NCBI RefSeq assembly: GCF_900115135.1
Contig: NZ_FOVK01000001.1
Coordinates: forward strand, 496,001 to 560,000
From: Proteiniclasticum ruminis
Lineage (GTDB): Bacteria; Bacillota; Clostridia; Clostridiales; Clostridiaceae
DNA: 64,000 nucleotides
Reading direction: 5' to 3'
The notes beneath the pieces are model-generated. The model had not been told where the DNA came from. It ran no database searches and saw only the letters and a list, made by a program, of their open reading frames with translations. The position numbers and the translations under genes are program-made. Within the stretch, counting starts at the first letter, position 1; every line of letters starts with the position of its first letter. Shown here piece after piece: positions 33,511-41,944 of the stretch.

Positions 33511-35954
33511 GGATGATCAATTGGAGCCTTTCTTTTTAAAGCCGACTGGAGCCCTCTCAGAAAGCGCCCATTGGCAACATGCACCAAAGTTTCTCCCAGA
33601 TGCTTCGTCATTTTATCCGGAGCCACAAGAGATAACCTTTTGATTGGAGTCTGCATAAACATCGCATGCATTACACGGTACGCATCCTCATTGTCACTGT
33701 TGACCCCTGAAGCCTTCCGTAGCACTCCTTCCAGTTTTCTTATGAGATACTTCATCTGAGGGACATCTTTCATCTCTTCCAGTGTATGGTTGACGGTAAA
33801 GGGCTTGCTAGGTCCTGTTACAGGAAGTTTTCTCCCAATAAGCATCTCAAACTGTTCAGGTTCTGGCACACCTCTCACATCTAAATAGAAGTCAGGTGCT
33901 TTGAAGGTATCTAAAACAGAACTTTTTAGTTCAAGCGAAGCACTTAATGGAAGTTCCTGAGAAGAGCTCCCGATATAAAGGATATACTCACCGCCATAAA
34001 GGACCTCTTCCTTCAGATTCAGGTCAAATTCCTTGAACTCATCTTCATGGAGAACCATCACGATTTCTTTCTCTTCCCCAGGTTCCAGTTTGATCTTGCA
34101 GAAGGCTTTCAGGGCTTTTTCAACCCTGTAGGATGGACTTCCTTTCCTCGCAAGATACAGCTGACAGACCTCTTTACCAGCCCTGTCCCCTGTATTCTTC
34201 ACATAAAAACGCACTTCAACTGCCTTGTTTTCGTTAAAATCAATGCTAGACTGATTCATGGATAATCTGGAAAAACTGAATGTTGTATAGGACAAACCAT
34301 ATCCAAACGGAAACTGAACCCTCCTATTGGCTTTATCAAAGTACCGGTACCCTACATAAATACCTTCAAGATAAGGAGCATGGTAAGGGTCCTTCCCATA
34401 GTATGGTGAGGTGATGTGGTCTTCATACTGGAGAGGATATGTTTCAGGAAGCTTCCCTGAAGGGTTGTGGCGTCCCAATAAAAGATCAGTCACGGCTTCT
34501 CCTCCAGCTTGCCCTGGAAGATAGGCATGCAGTAAAGAAGAAATATCATCCAGCCAAGGCAATTCCACAGGGGAACCCCCAAAAAGAACTACCACCACAT
34601 GGTCTGACTTCGCTGCAATGGATCGGATCAGTGCGTTCTGGTTTTCAGGCAGCCTCATATGCTTACGGTCAAATCCTTCTGACTCATAGGAGTCTGGCAA
34701 TCCTGCTGCGATAATCACCACATCATCTTTCTCGAGTGTTTGGAGCAGTTCTTCCGTTTCATCAAGAATCTCATCTGATTCAAGGGAGTACCCTTCAAAA
34801 AACTCCATCTTGAGCGAATCTTTCTCGAGGCTTTCCAGAAGAGACGTGACCTTATAGGGATTGATATGGGAGCTTCCTGCTCCTTGATACCTTGGATACT
34901 TTGCAAGTGCACCCACCAGATAGATCGTTCTGTCCACATTTTCAGAAATAGGAAGGGTTTTTCTATCATTTTTAAGAAGAATCATAGACTCCATGGCGAT
35001 TTTTTTTGCGAGGCCATGGTGTTTCTCAATATCAACAGAGGATTTTCCAACTGGACCAACAGACTCCAGCGCCTTTTGTCTTTCTTCCGATACAGTCGAA
35101 ATGAGCTGAAGAATTCTGATGACAGCTTTATCAAGATACGCTTCTGGAAGCCTTCCGTCTTTGATGGCTTCTTCCACTTCCTCGTCAAAATATCCTGAAC
35201 TTCCTGGCATTTCCAGATCAAGTCCTGCCATCATTGAAGAGATCTTATCATTCATTGCTCCCCAGTCCGTCATAAGAAGACCTTGAAACCCATATTTATT
35301 CCTCAGCACCTCTTCCATAAGCCACTTGTTCTCACTAGCATAAATGCCATCCACCAGGTTATAGGATCCCATTACTGTCATAGGCTTCGCAGTTTTCAGT
35401 GGAATCTCAAAGGCCTTCAGATAGATGTCAAACTTCGCTTTCTCATCGGTGATACTGTCAGACTTCATCCGGTTCTGTTCTTGACTGTTTAAAGCGAAGT
35501 GTTTAAGACTTGTCCCCACCCCCATAGACTGCACACCTTTGATCCACCCTGAGGCCATTTTTCCAGCAAGCAAAGGGTCCTCAGAAAAATACTCAAAATT
35601 TCTCCCACAAAGCGGATTCCTTTTTATATTCACGCCAGGACCAAGCACCACCTGCACATTCTGACAAAGCGCTTCAAATCCGATGGCCTGTCCCATTTCA
35701 AACAGAAGCTCTTCATCGAAGGAAGCTGCCGATAAACAGGCTGGGGGAAAACAAGTGGAAGGGTTGCTTTCATTGATGCCCAGGTGGTCCTGTCCCTCCT
35801 CCTGGTGCCTCAGTCCATGAGGACCATCACACACTGTAATCTTGGGAATGCCAAGCGCTTCAAACCCCTTCAGCCTCCACGTGTCAAATCCGCTGGTGAT
35901 ACTGATTTTTTCTTGTAAAGTCATTTTCTGCAGAAGATCATGGATTGTACTCAT
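33507..35954 (-). CDS. Glycoside hydrolase family 3 beta-glucosidase
   Basis: An 815-residue GH3 enzyme without a signal peptide, so cytoplasmic. Order: barrel domain (about 1-300) with KHFALNSQEQNR and the nucleophile Asp230 in LLMTDWGA; alpha/beta sandwich (about 330-550); fibronectin-III-like domain (about 570-680); then a helical C-terminal extension of some 120 residues that many GH3 lack. It likely hydrolyses imported beta-glucosides or similar; the sugar cannot be told from sequence. It is last in an operon behind aroD by 20 bases. Confidence 0.92.
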   Translation of the reverse strand: MSTIHDLLQKMTLQEKISITSGFDTWRLKGFEALGIPKITVCDGPHGLRHQEEGQDHLGINESNPSTCFPPACLSAASFDEELLFEMGQAIGFEALCQNVQVVLGPGVNIKRNPLCGRNFEYFSEDPLLAGKMASGWIKGVQSMGVGTSLKHFALNSQEQNRMKSDSITDEKAKFDIYLKAFEIPLKTAKPMTVMGSYNLVDGIYASENKWLMEEVLRNKYGFQGLLMTDWGAMNDKISSMMAGLDLEMPGSSGYFDEEVEEAIKDGRLPEAYLDKAVIRILQLISTVSEERQKALESVGPVGKSSVDIEKHHGLAKKIAMESMILLKNDRKTLPISENVDRTIYLVGALAKYPRYQGAGSSHINPYKVTSLLESLEKDSLKMEFFEGYSLESDEILDETEELLQTLEKDDVVIIAAGLPDSYESEGFDRKHMRLPENQNALIRSIAAKSDHVVVVLFGGSPVELPWLDDISSLLHAYLPGQAGGEAVTDLLLGRHNPSGKLPETYPLQYEDHITSPYYGKDPYHAPYLEGIYVGYRYFDKANRRVQFPFGYGLSYTTFSFSRLSMNQSSIDFNENKAVEVRFYVKNTGDRAGKEVCQLYLARKGSPSYRVEKALKAFCKIKLEPGEEKEIVMVLHEDEFKEFDLNLKEEVLYGGEYILYIGSSSQELPLSASLELKSSVLDTFKAPDFYLDVRGVPEPEQFEMLIGRKLPVTGPSKPFTVNHTLEEMKDVPQMKYLIRKLEGVLRKASGVNSDNEDAYRVMHAMFMQTPIKRLSLVAPDKMTKHLGETLVHVANGRFLRGLQSALKRKAPIDHP

Positions 35955-35974
35955 TTTATTCTCCTTTGCTGATT

Positions 35975-36730
35975 CTATAAAAGCTTTTTCAGATCTGTTA
36001 TTGAAAGCTGCCCTGGTGCAGATTTTTCTCCCACATAGGCATAAGTGACCGCACTGGAAAAGTCTTTCCTGTTGTATCGGGTTTCCGACCCTAACTCTCC
36101 CATACCAATAAGAATATGAGGTACTCCAGATTCTTCTCTAAGCCTTGCTGATAGTTCTTTTAAGAGGTTCATATCCTCTTTTCCTACAACCATCACAGCA
36201 ATCTTCGTAATATCTGCGCCTTCTTCCGTCATCTTCTGAGCCATTTGAATCAGCGTATTCTGATCTGGTGCTCCAATAAAATCATGATACGAAAGAATGA
36301 GTAGTTTTCTCCTTGACTTCAAGGACCTTATCAAAGGCTCGTAGGAGAACACCTTCTCATTATCTGTTAGTAGTGAAGACAGCTCAATATCCATGAGATC
36401 CAGCAGCCCCGTCTCAGAGGCGCTGAGCCGTAACCGATAAAGTTCTTCTTCTGTAAGACTCCATGCGCCCCCTTCACTCTCTTTTCTTAAGGTGAAAATC
36501 AGCGGGGTACGGGAGTGGCTGTTTCGAATCAACTTCAGCCCTACTTTAATGTTCTCTTCTGTGAGGTTTTCTTTTAGATAATCCGCTCGCCACTCAATGA
36601 CAGCAGGCTCATTAATTGTCAGGTCATGAAGATCCTTCTTCAGACTTTGAATCGTTCCAGATGTCAACGTTGCACATATATGAAAACTTCCGTCTTCAAG
36701 CACGATGTTGCCGCACGATCTTCTCTTCAT
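35975..36730 (-). CDS. aroD: 3-dehydroquinate dehydratase, type I
   Basis: A 251-residue type I (Schiff base) dehydroquinase of the shikimate pathway. Motifs: IEWRADYL with the substrate-binding Glu and Arg, the catalytic His in SYHDF, the Schiff-base Lys in ADITKIAVM, and SAPGQ at the end. The late binding motif reads GSETR rather than the usual G-x-x-SR. It overlaps the MarR/phosphatase gene by four bases and precedes GH3. AroE is far away at 12649-13410. Confidence 0.92.
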   Translation of the reverse strand: MKRRSCGNIVLEDGSFHICATLTSGTIQSLKKDLHDLTINEPAVIEWRADYLKENLTEENIKVGLKLIRNSHSRTPLIFTLRKESEGGAWSLTEEELYRLRLSASETGLLDLMDIELSSLLTDNEKVFSYEPLIRSLKSRRKLLILSYHDFIGAPDQNTLIQMAQKMTEEGADITKIAVMVVGKEDMNLLKELSARLREESGVPHILIGMGELGSETRYNRKDFSSAVTYAYVGEKSAPGQLSITDLKKLL

Positions 36731-37725
36731 GGGTTTTCCACACTTCTTTGGGCAAAGTCATCCACATTATAAAGAGCATCAAAGATCAAGCCTTTTTCCC
36801 CTTTTCGGAATCTCATCAGTGAGCAGTTATAGACTTCCAGCGTAAAGAAATGCTCTTCTTCGTACTGAAAAATTTCCGAAAAAATAGTCTTCATGGTGCC
36901 GCCATGACACACTGCTAGTATCTTCTCACCGTCTTCATAAGAATCCATAAGCTCCGTAAGAAATGAGCGTACTCTAGTCTGGAACTCCAGATGGCTTTCT
37001 CCACCTCCGGGCTTATAATGAAGCCAGTCTTCATTCCACTCTTTAAAGAGATTCGGATACTCTTTATGGATGTGCCTGAACTCAAGTCCTTCCAAGTCTC
37101 CCAAATGTCTTTCGTCAAGACGGCTGTCCCTGAATGCATCTCCTACAGAAAAGCCCATACTCTCTAATGTTTCATGGGTTCTTTTCAAAGAGGAAACAAT
37201 GATGCGGTCCGGATAATATCCCATGGAGTTCAAAATCTCTCCCGCTTTTTTCGCCTGAATTCTCCCTTTATCAGTGAGTCCATAATCACTGGAGCCATAC
37301 ATCAGTTCCAACAGATTCGCTTCAGTGAGTATCCTCTCTTCATCACCATCCAAGCTGTCGATGACGCTGCGTATCATATCCTGGTGAAACTCATCGTGCA
37401 TTTTCTTTGCTTCGATTCCTTTTTCGGTCAGCTCCACAAGAACCACTCTTTTATCTTCCTCAGTCCTTTTTCGGATCACATAACCTTTCTTGATCAGCTT
37501 ATCGATCCCCGTGGTCAGTGTTCCCATGGTAATATTCAGATCCTTTGCCACCTCTGACATGGTTCTAGGACGGTCATCTCCCACCGCATGGATGGTATGC
37601 ATTTCAGTCATGGTCAAATCACTCCCATTATCTCGGAGAGACTTTTCCTCGATCTCAAGAATATCATGAAAAAGATCCACCAATAACTCATTTAAGACAA
37701 TTTTGCTTTGTTTGATGAGAATCAC
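36727..37725 (-). CDS. MarR/FabT-like regulator fused to a truncated histidine phosphatase
   Basis: A 332-residue chimera. Residues 1-133 are a MarR winged helix close to clostridial FabT (RTMSEVAKDLNITMGTLTTGI, KRTEEDKRVVLVELTEKG). From about residue 134 it continues as a histidine phosphatase: TEANLLELMYGSSDYGLTDKG, SSLKRTHET (178-186), ERH (205-207), and AVCHGG (271-276) with the second active-site His. The first strand with the RHG nucleophile motif is missing: the TEAN that normally follows RHGE joins straight onto the MarR helix. The phosphatase is thus probably inactive, and DNA binding may remain. The start is GTG. It lies 25 bases after the PHP gene and overlaps aroD. Confidence 0.85.
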   Translation of the reverse strand: MILIKQSKIVLNELLVDLFHDILEIEEKSLRDNGSDLTMTEMHTIHAVGDDRPRTMSEVAKDLNITMGTLTTGIDKLIKKGYVIRKRTEEDKRVVLVELTEKGIEAKKMHDEFHQDMIRSVIDSLDGDEERILTEANLLELMYGSSDYGLTDKGRIQAKKAGEILNSMGYYPDRIIVSSLKRTHETLESMGFSVGDAFRDSRLDERHLGDLEGLEFRHIHKEYPNLFKEWNEDWLHYKPGGGESHLEFQTRVRSFLTELMDSYEDGEKILAVCHGGTMKTIFSEIFQYEEEHFFTLEVYNCSLMRFRKGEKGLIFDALYNVDDFAQRSVENP

Positions 37726-37750
37726 CTTCTTCTTCCGGTATTTGCAAATT

Positions 37751-38518
37751 CTAGTCCGTTATCCGCTTCCTTCTCTTATAATAACAAATCTTTAGTCCAA
37801 TATCATCCAATAGTTGCTGAGCTTCCTCAAAGTTTCTCCCGATATCTTCTGCCGAATGTGCATCAGAAGCCAAGGTGACAAAACGCCCGCCGCACTCATA
37901 ATACCCTTTATAAACACTTCTGAAGGAGTCAAGGACATCTCCTGTCAATGGACGCTTCAGATTCATCTCCAAAGTTACGTCCTGTTGGACCATGGTTTGG
38001 AAGAGTACTTTGAACTCTTCTGGATAGTCCTCATACTTCAGCTCTTTATAGGGTGAATACCTTGTGGGATAATCAAAATGCGCAAAAGAGTTGATAAAGG
38101 AATTCTCCTCTATCATGTCTTTTGCATAAAGCAGATACTCCTTATAAAACGTGCGTTCTTCCACTGTTCTCAGATACTTTCGGGAAGAGAGATTGAACCC
38201 CTTCATGGTATGAAGAGACCCAATAATCATATCAAACTCGTAAGAGTCTGCAATCTTTTTGAGCTCTCCCGTATAGCGTTGATCCAGGCCCATTTCAATC
38301 CCCATGAGATAGCGGTCGCTTCTGTGTTTTTCATACGCTGAGAAATACTCATCCACATTAAAGTCAATGGGAAATCCGCCGACTTCCTCATAGTTCAGGT
38401 CTTTATGTTCAGTTGTAATAATGCCCAGATTTTTCTTTTCTGAAGCTTCCAGAAGTCTTTCAATTTTCTCATTGGAATCAAAAGAAAACTCTGTGTGCAT
38501 ATGTGTATCAAAAATCAT
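37751..38518 (-). CDS. PHP-domain phosphatase, histidinol-phosphatase type
   Basis: A 255-residue PHP metalloenzyme. Metal ligands are visible in DTHMHTEFSFDS, TTEHKD, GIEMG, GSLHTM, FAHFDY and SDAH. The size and pattern fit HisJ/HisK-type histidinol phosphatases, but no other his genes are near, so the substrate is uncertain. It lies 18 bases after the flavin-reductase-like gene and 25 bases before the MarR/phosphatase chimera. Confidence 0.85.
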   Translation of the reverse strand: MIFDTHMHTEFSFDSNEKIERLLEASEKKNLGIITTEHKDLNYEEVGGFPIDFNVDEYFSAYEKHRSDRYLMGIEMGLDQRYTGELKKIADSYEFDMIIGSLHTMKGFNLSSRKYLRTVEERTFYKEYLLYAKDMIEENSFINSFAHFDYPTRYSPYKELKYEDYPEEFKVLFQTMVQQDVTLEMNLKRPLTGDVLDSFRSVYKGYYECGGRFVTLASDAHSAEDIGRNFEEAQQLLDDIGLKICYYKRRKRITD

Positions 38519-38536
38519 TTATACTCATCCTTTGAT

Positions 38537-39046
38537 TTATAGATCATCTTTTGTGTAGGAAGAAACAATTTCTCCATAGAATATCTCATGATAGTCCCCA
38601 TCCATGTAGCTTGTGGTATCAACATCCCCACGAAGAAGCTTTGGATCCACCTTATGATTGTAGATAATTTTACACTCATAGAAGATATTTGCTTCCTTTA
38701 CTACAGGAGTCTCCATTGTTTTTGCTTTGTACTGTGTAATGTTTGCGATGGACCATTTATCCGTATCTCTACCTGAAACTGTACCAACTGCATTCAGGGC
38801 TTTCTTCATTGTGGAAGTAGTAGGTATCGATACTGTAAACTCAGTGTTGTCCTGAAGCAAGGTATGATTATGTCTTGAGCTTCTTACAAGAATCGTGAAA
38901 ACAGGACGACCCCATTCAAAACCTATGTTGCCCCAGCTGATGGTGCTCACATTGATTTCATCTCCCTTTTTTACTGTAAGGAACGCGCCTTGCCTATGCA
39001 GATACTTGATGCTCTTATCCAAATAACGGATGAATTCAACTGCCAT
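38537..39046 (-). CDS. Flavin reductase-like FMN-binding protein
   Basis: A 169-residue split-barrel FMN-binding protein of the flavin reductase-like family. The region STISWGNIGFEWGRPVFTILVR and the following SSRHNHTLL and EFTVSIP motifs are typical. Some relatives reduce flavins or metals; the substrate is unknown. It is the first gene of the unit running to GH3, with a TATAAT upstream. Confidence 0.82.
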   Translation of the reverse strand: MAVEFIRYLDKSIKYLHRQGAFLTVKKGDEINVSTISWGNIGFEWGRPVFTILVRSSRHNHTLLQDNTEFTVSIPTTSTMKKALNAVGTVSGRDTDKWSIANITQYKAKTMETPVVKEANIFYECKIIYNHKVDPKLLRGDVDTTSYMDGDYHEIFYGEIVSSYTKDDL

Positions 39047-39081
39047 AACTAAAAACCTCCAAATATATCAATTCTTCTTTC

Positions 39082-39087
39082 ATTATA
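39082..39087 (-). promoter_or_regulatory. Candidate -10 for the flavin-reductase-to-GH3 operon
   Basis: TATAAT on the minus strand, about 36 bases before the start. No good -35. A short inverted repeat CCCAA/TTGGG (39095-39109) lies immediately upstream and could be an operator. Confidence 0.45.
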
Positions 39088-39129
39088 CCTTATCCCCAAA
39101 TCAATTGGGTAAAATATATAATTATTAAT

Positions 39130-39210
39130 AAAAAATCTACAATTATGGCTGGAATCAGCCATTCTTCTGTCGCATATATAAAAATGAACCAGCCAAAACC
39201 TTCGACTGGT
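39130..39210 (-). terminator. Tandem terminators after sufU
   Basis: Two hairpins on the minus strand: ACCAGTC/GGCTGGT (39188-39210) followed by TCATTTTTAT, and ATGGCTG/CAGCCAT (39145-39162) followed by a later TTTTTT. Together they close the suf operon. Confidence 0.85.
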
Positions 39211-39217
39211 CCACAGA

Positions 39218-39652
39218 TCAATTCTTGTGTTCTATTGCTTCCTTTAGCGTGTGCCAAGCTAATACGGCACATTTCACACGGGCAGGAAGATTGGAAATGC
39301 CTTGCAGTATGGATGCCTCATCCAGCACATCTTCCAGATAATCCAAATCCTGGATTTCTCTTTTGATCATAGCAAGGAAAATTCGGATAAGTTCCATGGC
39401 TTCTTCCACCGTTTTTCCGGTGAGAAGATCTGTCATCATGGATGCAGAAGCCTGACTGATGGAGCAGCCATGCCCATTATAGGCAAGATCAACAATAATG
39501 CCATTTTCAATCTTTGCCTCTACTGTAATGTCATCACCACAGCTGGGATTGTGTCCCCGCTCTTTGTGCGTATATCCTTCGATTTCCCGTCTGTTTTTGG
39601 TTTCCTTATTGTGTTCCAGAATTACTTCTGTATAAAGATTACTTAGATCCAT
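39218..39652 (-). CDS. sufU: SufU Fe-S assembly protein
   Basis: A 144-residue SufU. The zinc/sulfur-accepting cysteines are in NPSCGDD, GHGCSIS and RVKCAVLAW; the insertion that separates SufU from IscU is present between the second and third. It accepts sulfur from SufS by zinc-ligand swapping. It overlaps sufS by 14 bases and is the last gene of sufCBDSU. Confidence 0.95.
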   Translation of the reverse strand: MDLSNLYTEVILEHNKETKNRREIEGYTHKERGHNPSCGDDITVEAKIENGIIVDLAYNGHGCSISQASASMMTDLLTGKTVEEAMELIRIFLAMIKREIQDLDYLEDVLDEASILQGISNLPARVKCAVLAWHTLKEAIEHKN

Positions 39653-40871
39653 ATCCCATCACCCTCCTTACTTCATCCAGTTTATCCACGAAAACATCTA
39701 TTTCCTCTTTCGTATTGTAAAAAGCAAAGCTGGCTCTGGAACAGGAAAACACCTTCAAGTAACGAAGAAGTGGCTGTGCACAGTGATGGCCTGCACGGAC
39801 ACCAACGCCATAATGGTCCAGTATCATCGACACATCATGAGGATGAACTCCATCTACCACAAAGCTCACTACAGCACCCCGGTCTTCCATGTCGGGAGGG
39901 CCTACGATCTTGATGTAGGGCAGTGCTTTAAGTTTCTGAAGCGCATATGAGGTAAGCTCCATCTCTCTTTCGTGAATCACCGGATAGGTCACTTCTCTAA
40001 TATAGTCTATGGCAGCACCAAGTGATACAATACCTTCCACTCCTTGAGTACCTGCCTCAAATTTATATGGCAGTTCATTGAAAGAAGTCTCTTGTTCGTA
40101 TACATACTCGATCATGTCCCCTCCAAAAAGAAAAGGCTCCATGTTCTCTAAGATTTCTTCTTTCCCGTAAAGTACGCCCACCCCCATAAGACTGTACATC
40201 TTATGGCCTGAGAACACATAGAAATCGCAATCCAGCTCCTGAAGATCCACAGGCATATGAGGTACCGCCTGAGCTCCGTCTATGAGCACTTTCGCTTCCA
40301 CTTCATGAGCTTTTCTGATGATTTCTTTCACCGGGAAAATGCTGCCAAGAACATTGGACATATGGGTACATGCTACTATTTTGGTTGTCTCATCAATTTT
40401 ATGAAGTTCTTCCAGTGGAAGTCTGCCTTGGTCATCCACATACATAAACCGCAGTTCTGCCCCAGTTTTTTTTGCTATCTGCTGCCATGTAACAAGATTG
40501 GCATGATGCTCCGCTATGGTGATAACAATACTGTCACCTTTTTGCACTTCATTGAGCGCATAGCTGTAAGCCACCAGATTGATGGCTTCTGTCGCATTTT
40601 TTGTAAAGATGATTTCCTTGGTGGAGCGGGCGTTCAAAAACTCTCGCACCTTTTCTCGTACAGATTCAAATGCCTCTGTTGCTCTTAAACTCAAGGTATG
40701 GGAACCCCGGTGGGGATTCCCATTCTCTTCCTTGTCATATTTCATAACGGCCTCTAAGACTTTAAGGGGTCTTTGAGATGTGGCAGCGCTGTCCAAATAG
40801 ATCAGCTTCTGACCACGGACTTCCTCATTAAGAATCGGAAAATCTTCTCTAAAATTTTTCAACTTACTCAC
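39639..40871 (-). CDS. sufS: Cysteine desulfurase SufS
   Basis: A 410-residue group II cysteine desulfurase. Motifs: YLDSAATSQRP at the start, ATEAINLVA, the PLP lysine in VFSGHKMYS, and the active cysteine in RAGHHCAQP. It gives persulfide sulfur to SufU. Overlaps with sufD (8 bases) and sufU (14 bases) indicate coupled translation. Confidence 0.97.
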   Translation of the reverse strand: MSKLKNFREDFPILNEEVRGQKLIYLDSAATSQRPLKVLEAVMKYDKEENGNPHRGSHTLSLRATEAFESVREKVREFLNARSTKEIIFTKNATEAINLVAYSYALNEVQKGDSIVITIAEHHANLVTWQQIAKKTGAELRFMYVDDQGRLPLEELHKIDETTKIVACTHMSNVLGSIFPVKEIIRKAHEVEAKVLIDGAQAVPHMPVDLQELDCDFYVFSGHKMYSLMGVGVLYGKEEILENMEPFLFGGDMIEYVYEQETSFNELPYKFEAGTQGVEGIVSLGAAIDYIREVTYPVIHEREMELTSYALQKLKALPYIKIVGPPDMEDRGAVVSFVVDGVHPHDVSMILDHYGVGVRAGHHCAQPLLRYLKVFSCSRASFAFYNTKEEIDVFVDKLDEVRRVMGYGSK

Positions 40872-41937
40872 CTGTCAATTCATTTTCCACAGCATTCAGA
40901 ACGATGTCTTTGATGGATTCTACAGGAATAAGATCGATGATCGGTCTGATATGAGACTCGATGATGATCTTCTTTGCTTCGGCTTCGCTCATTCCTCTGG
41001 ACATAATATAGAATAACTTTTCTTCATCAATTTGTCCATTGGAAGCTGCGTGATTTCCGATAACATCGTCTTCACGACATAATAGAAGCGGAATCGCATA
41101 AGATTTAACTTTAGGGCTGAGAAGTATTGTGAACTCTTCCTCATTCCCTTCAGAATGGGTGGAACCGTTCTTGAAATCCAGTGTTCCTCTAAAGGCTTTC
41201 TTTGCTCGGTCCTTCAGTGCACCTTTAAAAATCATGTCAGAGTTTGTTCTCTTGCCAAAATGGTTCATATGATGGGAAAGATCGAGTATTCTCTCTCCAA
41301 AACCAAGATATACACTCTTCACATGTCCTTCTGCCTCATCGCCTTTAAGGTCTGTCATATAATTCACAACAGCTTCCTTGCCACCGATTTCCACAGAAAT
41401 ATAGTTTACCTTACCAGACTTCTCCACTGTTGAGAATCTGGACTCCAGGTGTCTTGAATGGGAATTCAGTCGCTGAATCTTGATGAGATTCAGTTCAGCC
41501 CCTTCTGCCACGCTGATTTTATTTAGAATGTTAGAATATGTCACACTTTCATCTGAAGAATAATCCATGACGAGATTCATTTTTGCACCCTTCTCCAGAA
41601 CAATAACGTTCTTTTCAATGAGTGTGTTGTTTTCCTCCGTCAGAACATGAGTGATATGCATTTCCTTTGTTTCATCTTCACCAACATGAATGAACACCCC
41701 TGCATTATGGCTGTCTTCAGCCATGGCCACCATATCAAGATTTACACCCTTGAAGTCCGGTGAAAGAGGCAGATCTTCATTGGTCAACGGAGAATAAGAA
41801 TCCCCCAGTATTGACTTGTATTCATAGGCTTTCTCCCGTTCCACTTCTACTGGATTCAGGAGCAGCTCATTGGCTTTAACCCATCTGAAAGACAGTCTGG
41901 GCAGTACATTATATGTTTCTTTCATTACGCTCATCAA
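40864..41937 (-). CDS. sufD: SufD, Fe-S scaffold subunit
   Basis: A 357-residue SufD-type protein with the right-handed beta-helix core shared with SufB. FKGALKDRAKKAFRG and the C-terminal NHAASNGQIDEEKLFYIMSRG motif are typical; the latter has the conserved His used at the SufB-SufD interface. It forms the SufBC2D scaffold with sufB and sufC products. It starts seven bases after sufB. Confidence 0.93.
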   Translation of the reverse strand: MMSVMKETYNVLPRLSFRWVKANELLLNPVEVEREKAYEYKSILGDSYSPLTNEDLPLSPDFKGVNLDMVAMAEDSHNAGVFIHVGEDETKEMHITHVLTEENNTLIEKNVIVLEKGAKMNLVMDYSSDESVTYSNILNKISVAEGAELNLIKIQRLNSHSRHLESRFSTVEKSGKVNYISVEIGGKEAVVNYMTDLKGDEAEGHVKSVYLGFGERILDLSHHMNHFGKRTNSDMIFKGALKDRAKKAFRGTLDFKNGSTHSEGNEEEFTILLSPKVKSYAIPLLLCREDDVIGNHAASNGQIDEEKLFYIMSRGMSEAEAKKIIIESHIRPIIDLIPVESIKDIVLNAVENELTGE

Positions 41938-41944
41938 TCCACCT

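Noticed and set aside
39090-39272. 60-residue frame on the minus strand
   Set aside because: It runs out of phase through the end of sufU and through both suf terminators, and has no ribosome site.
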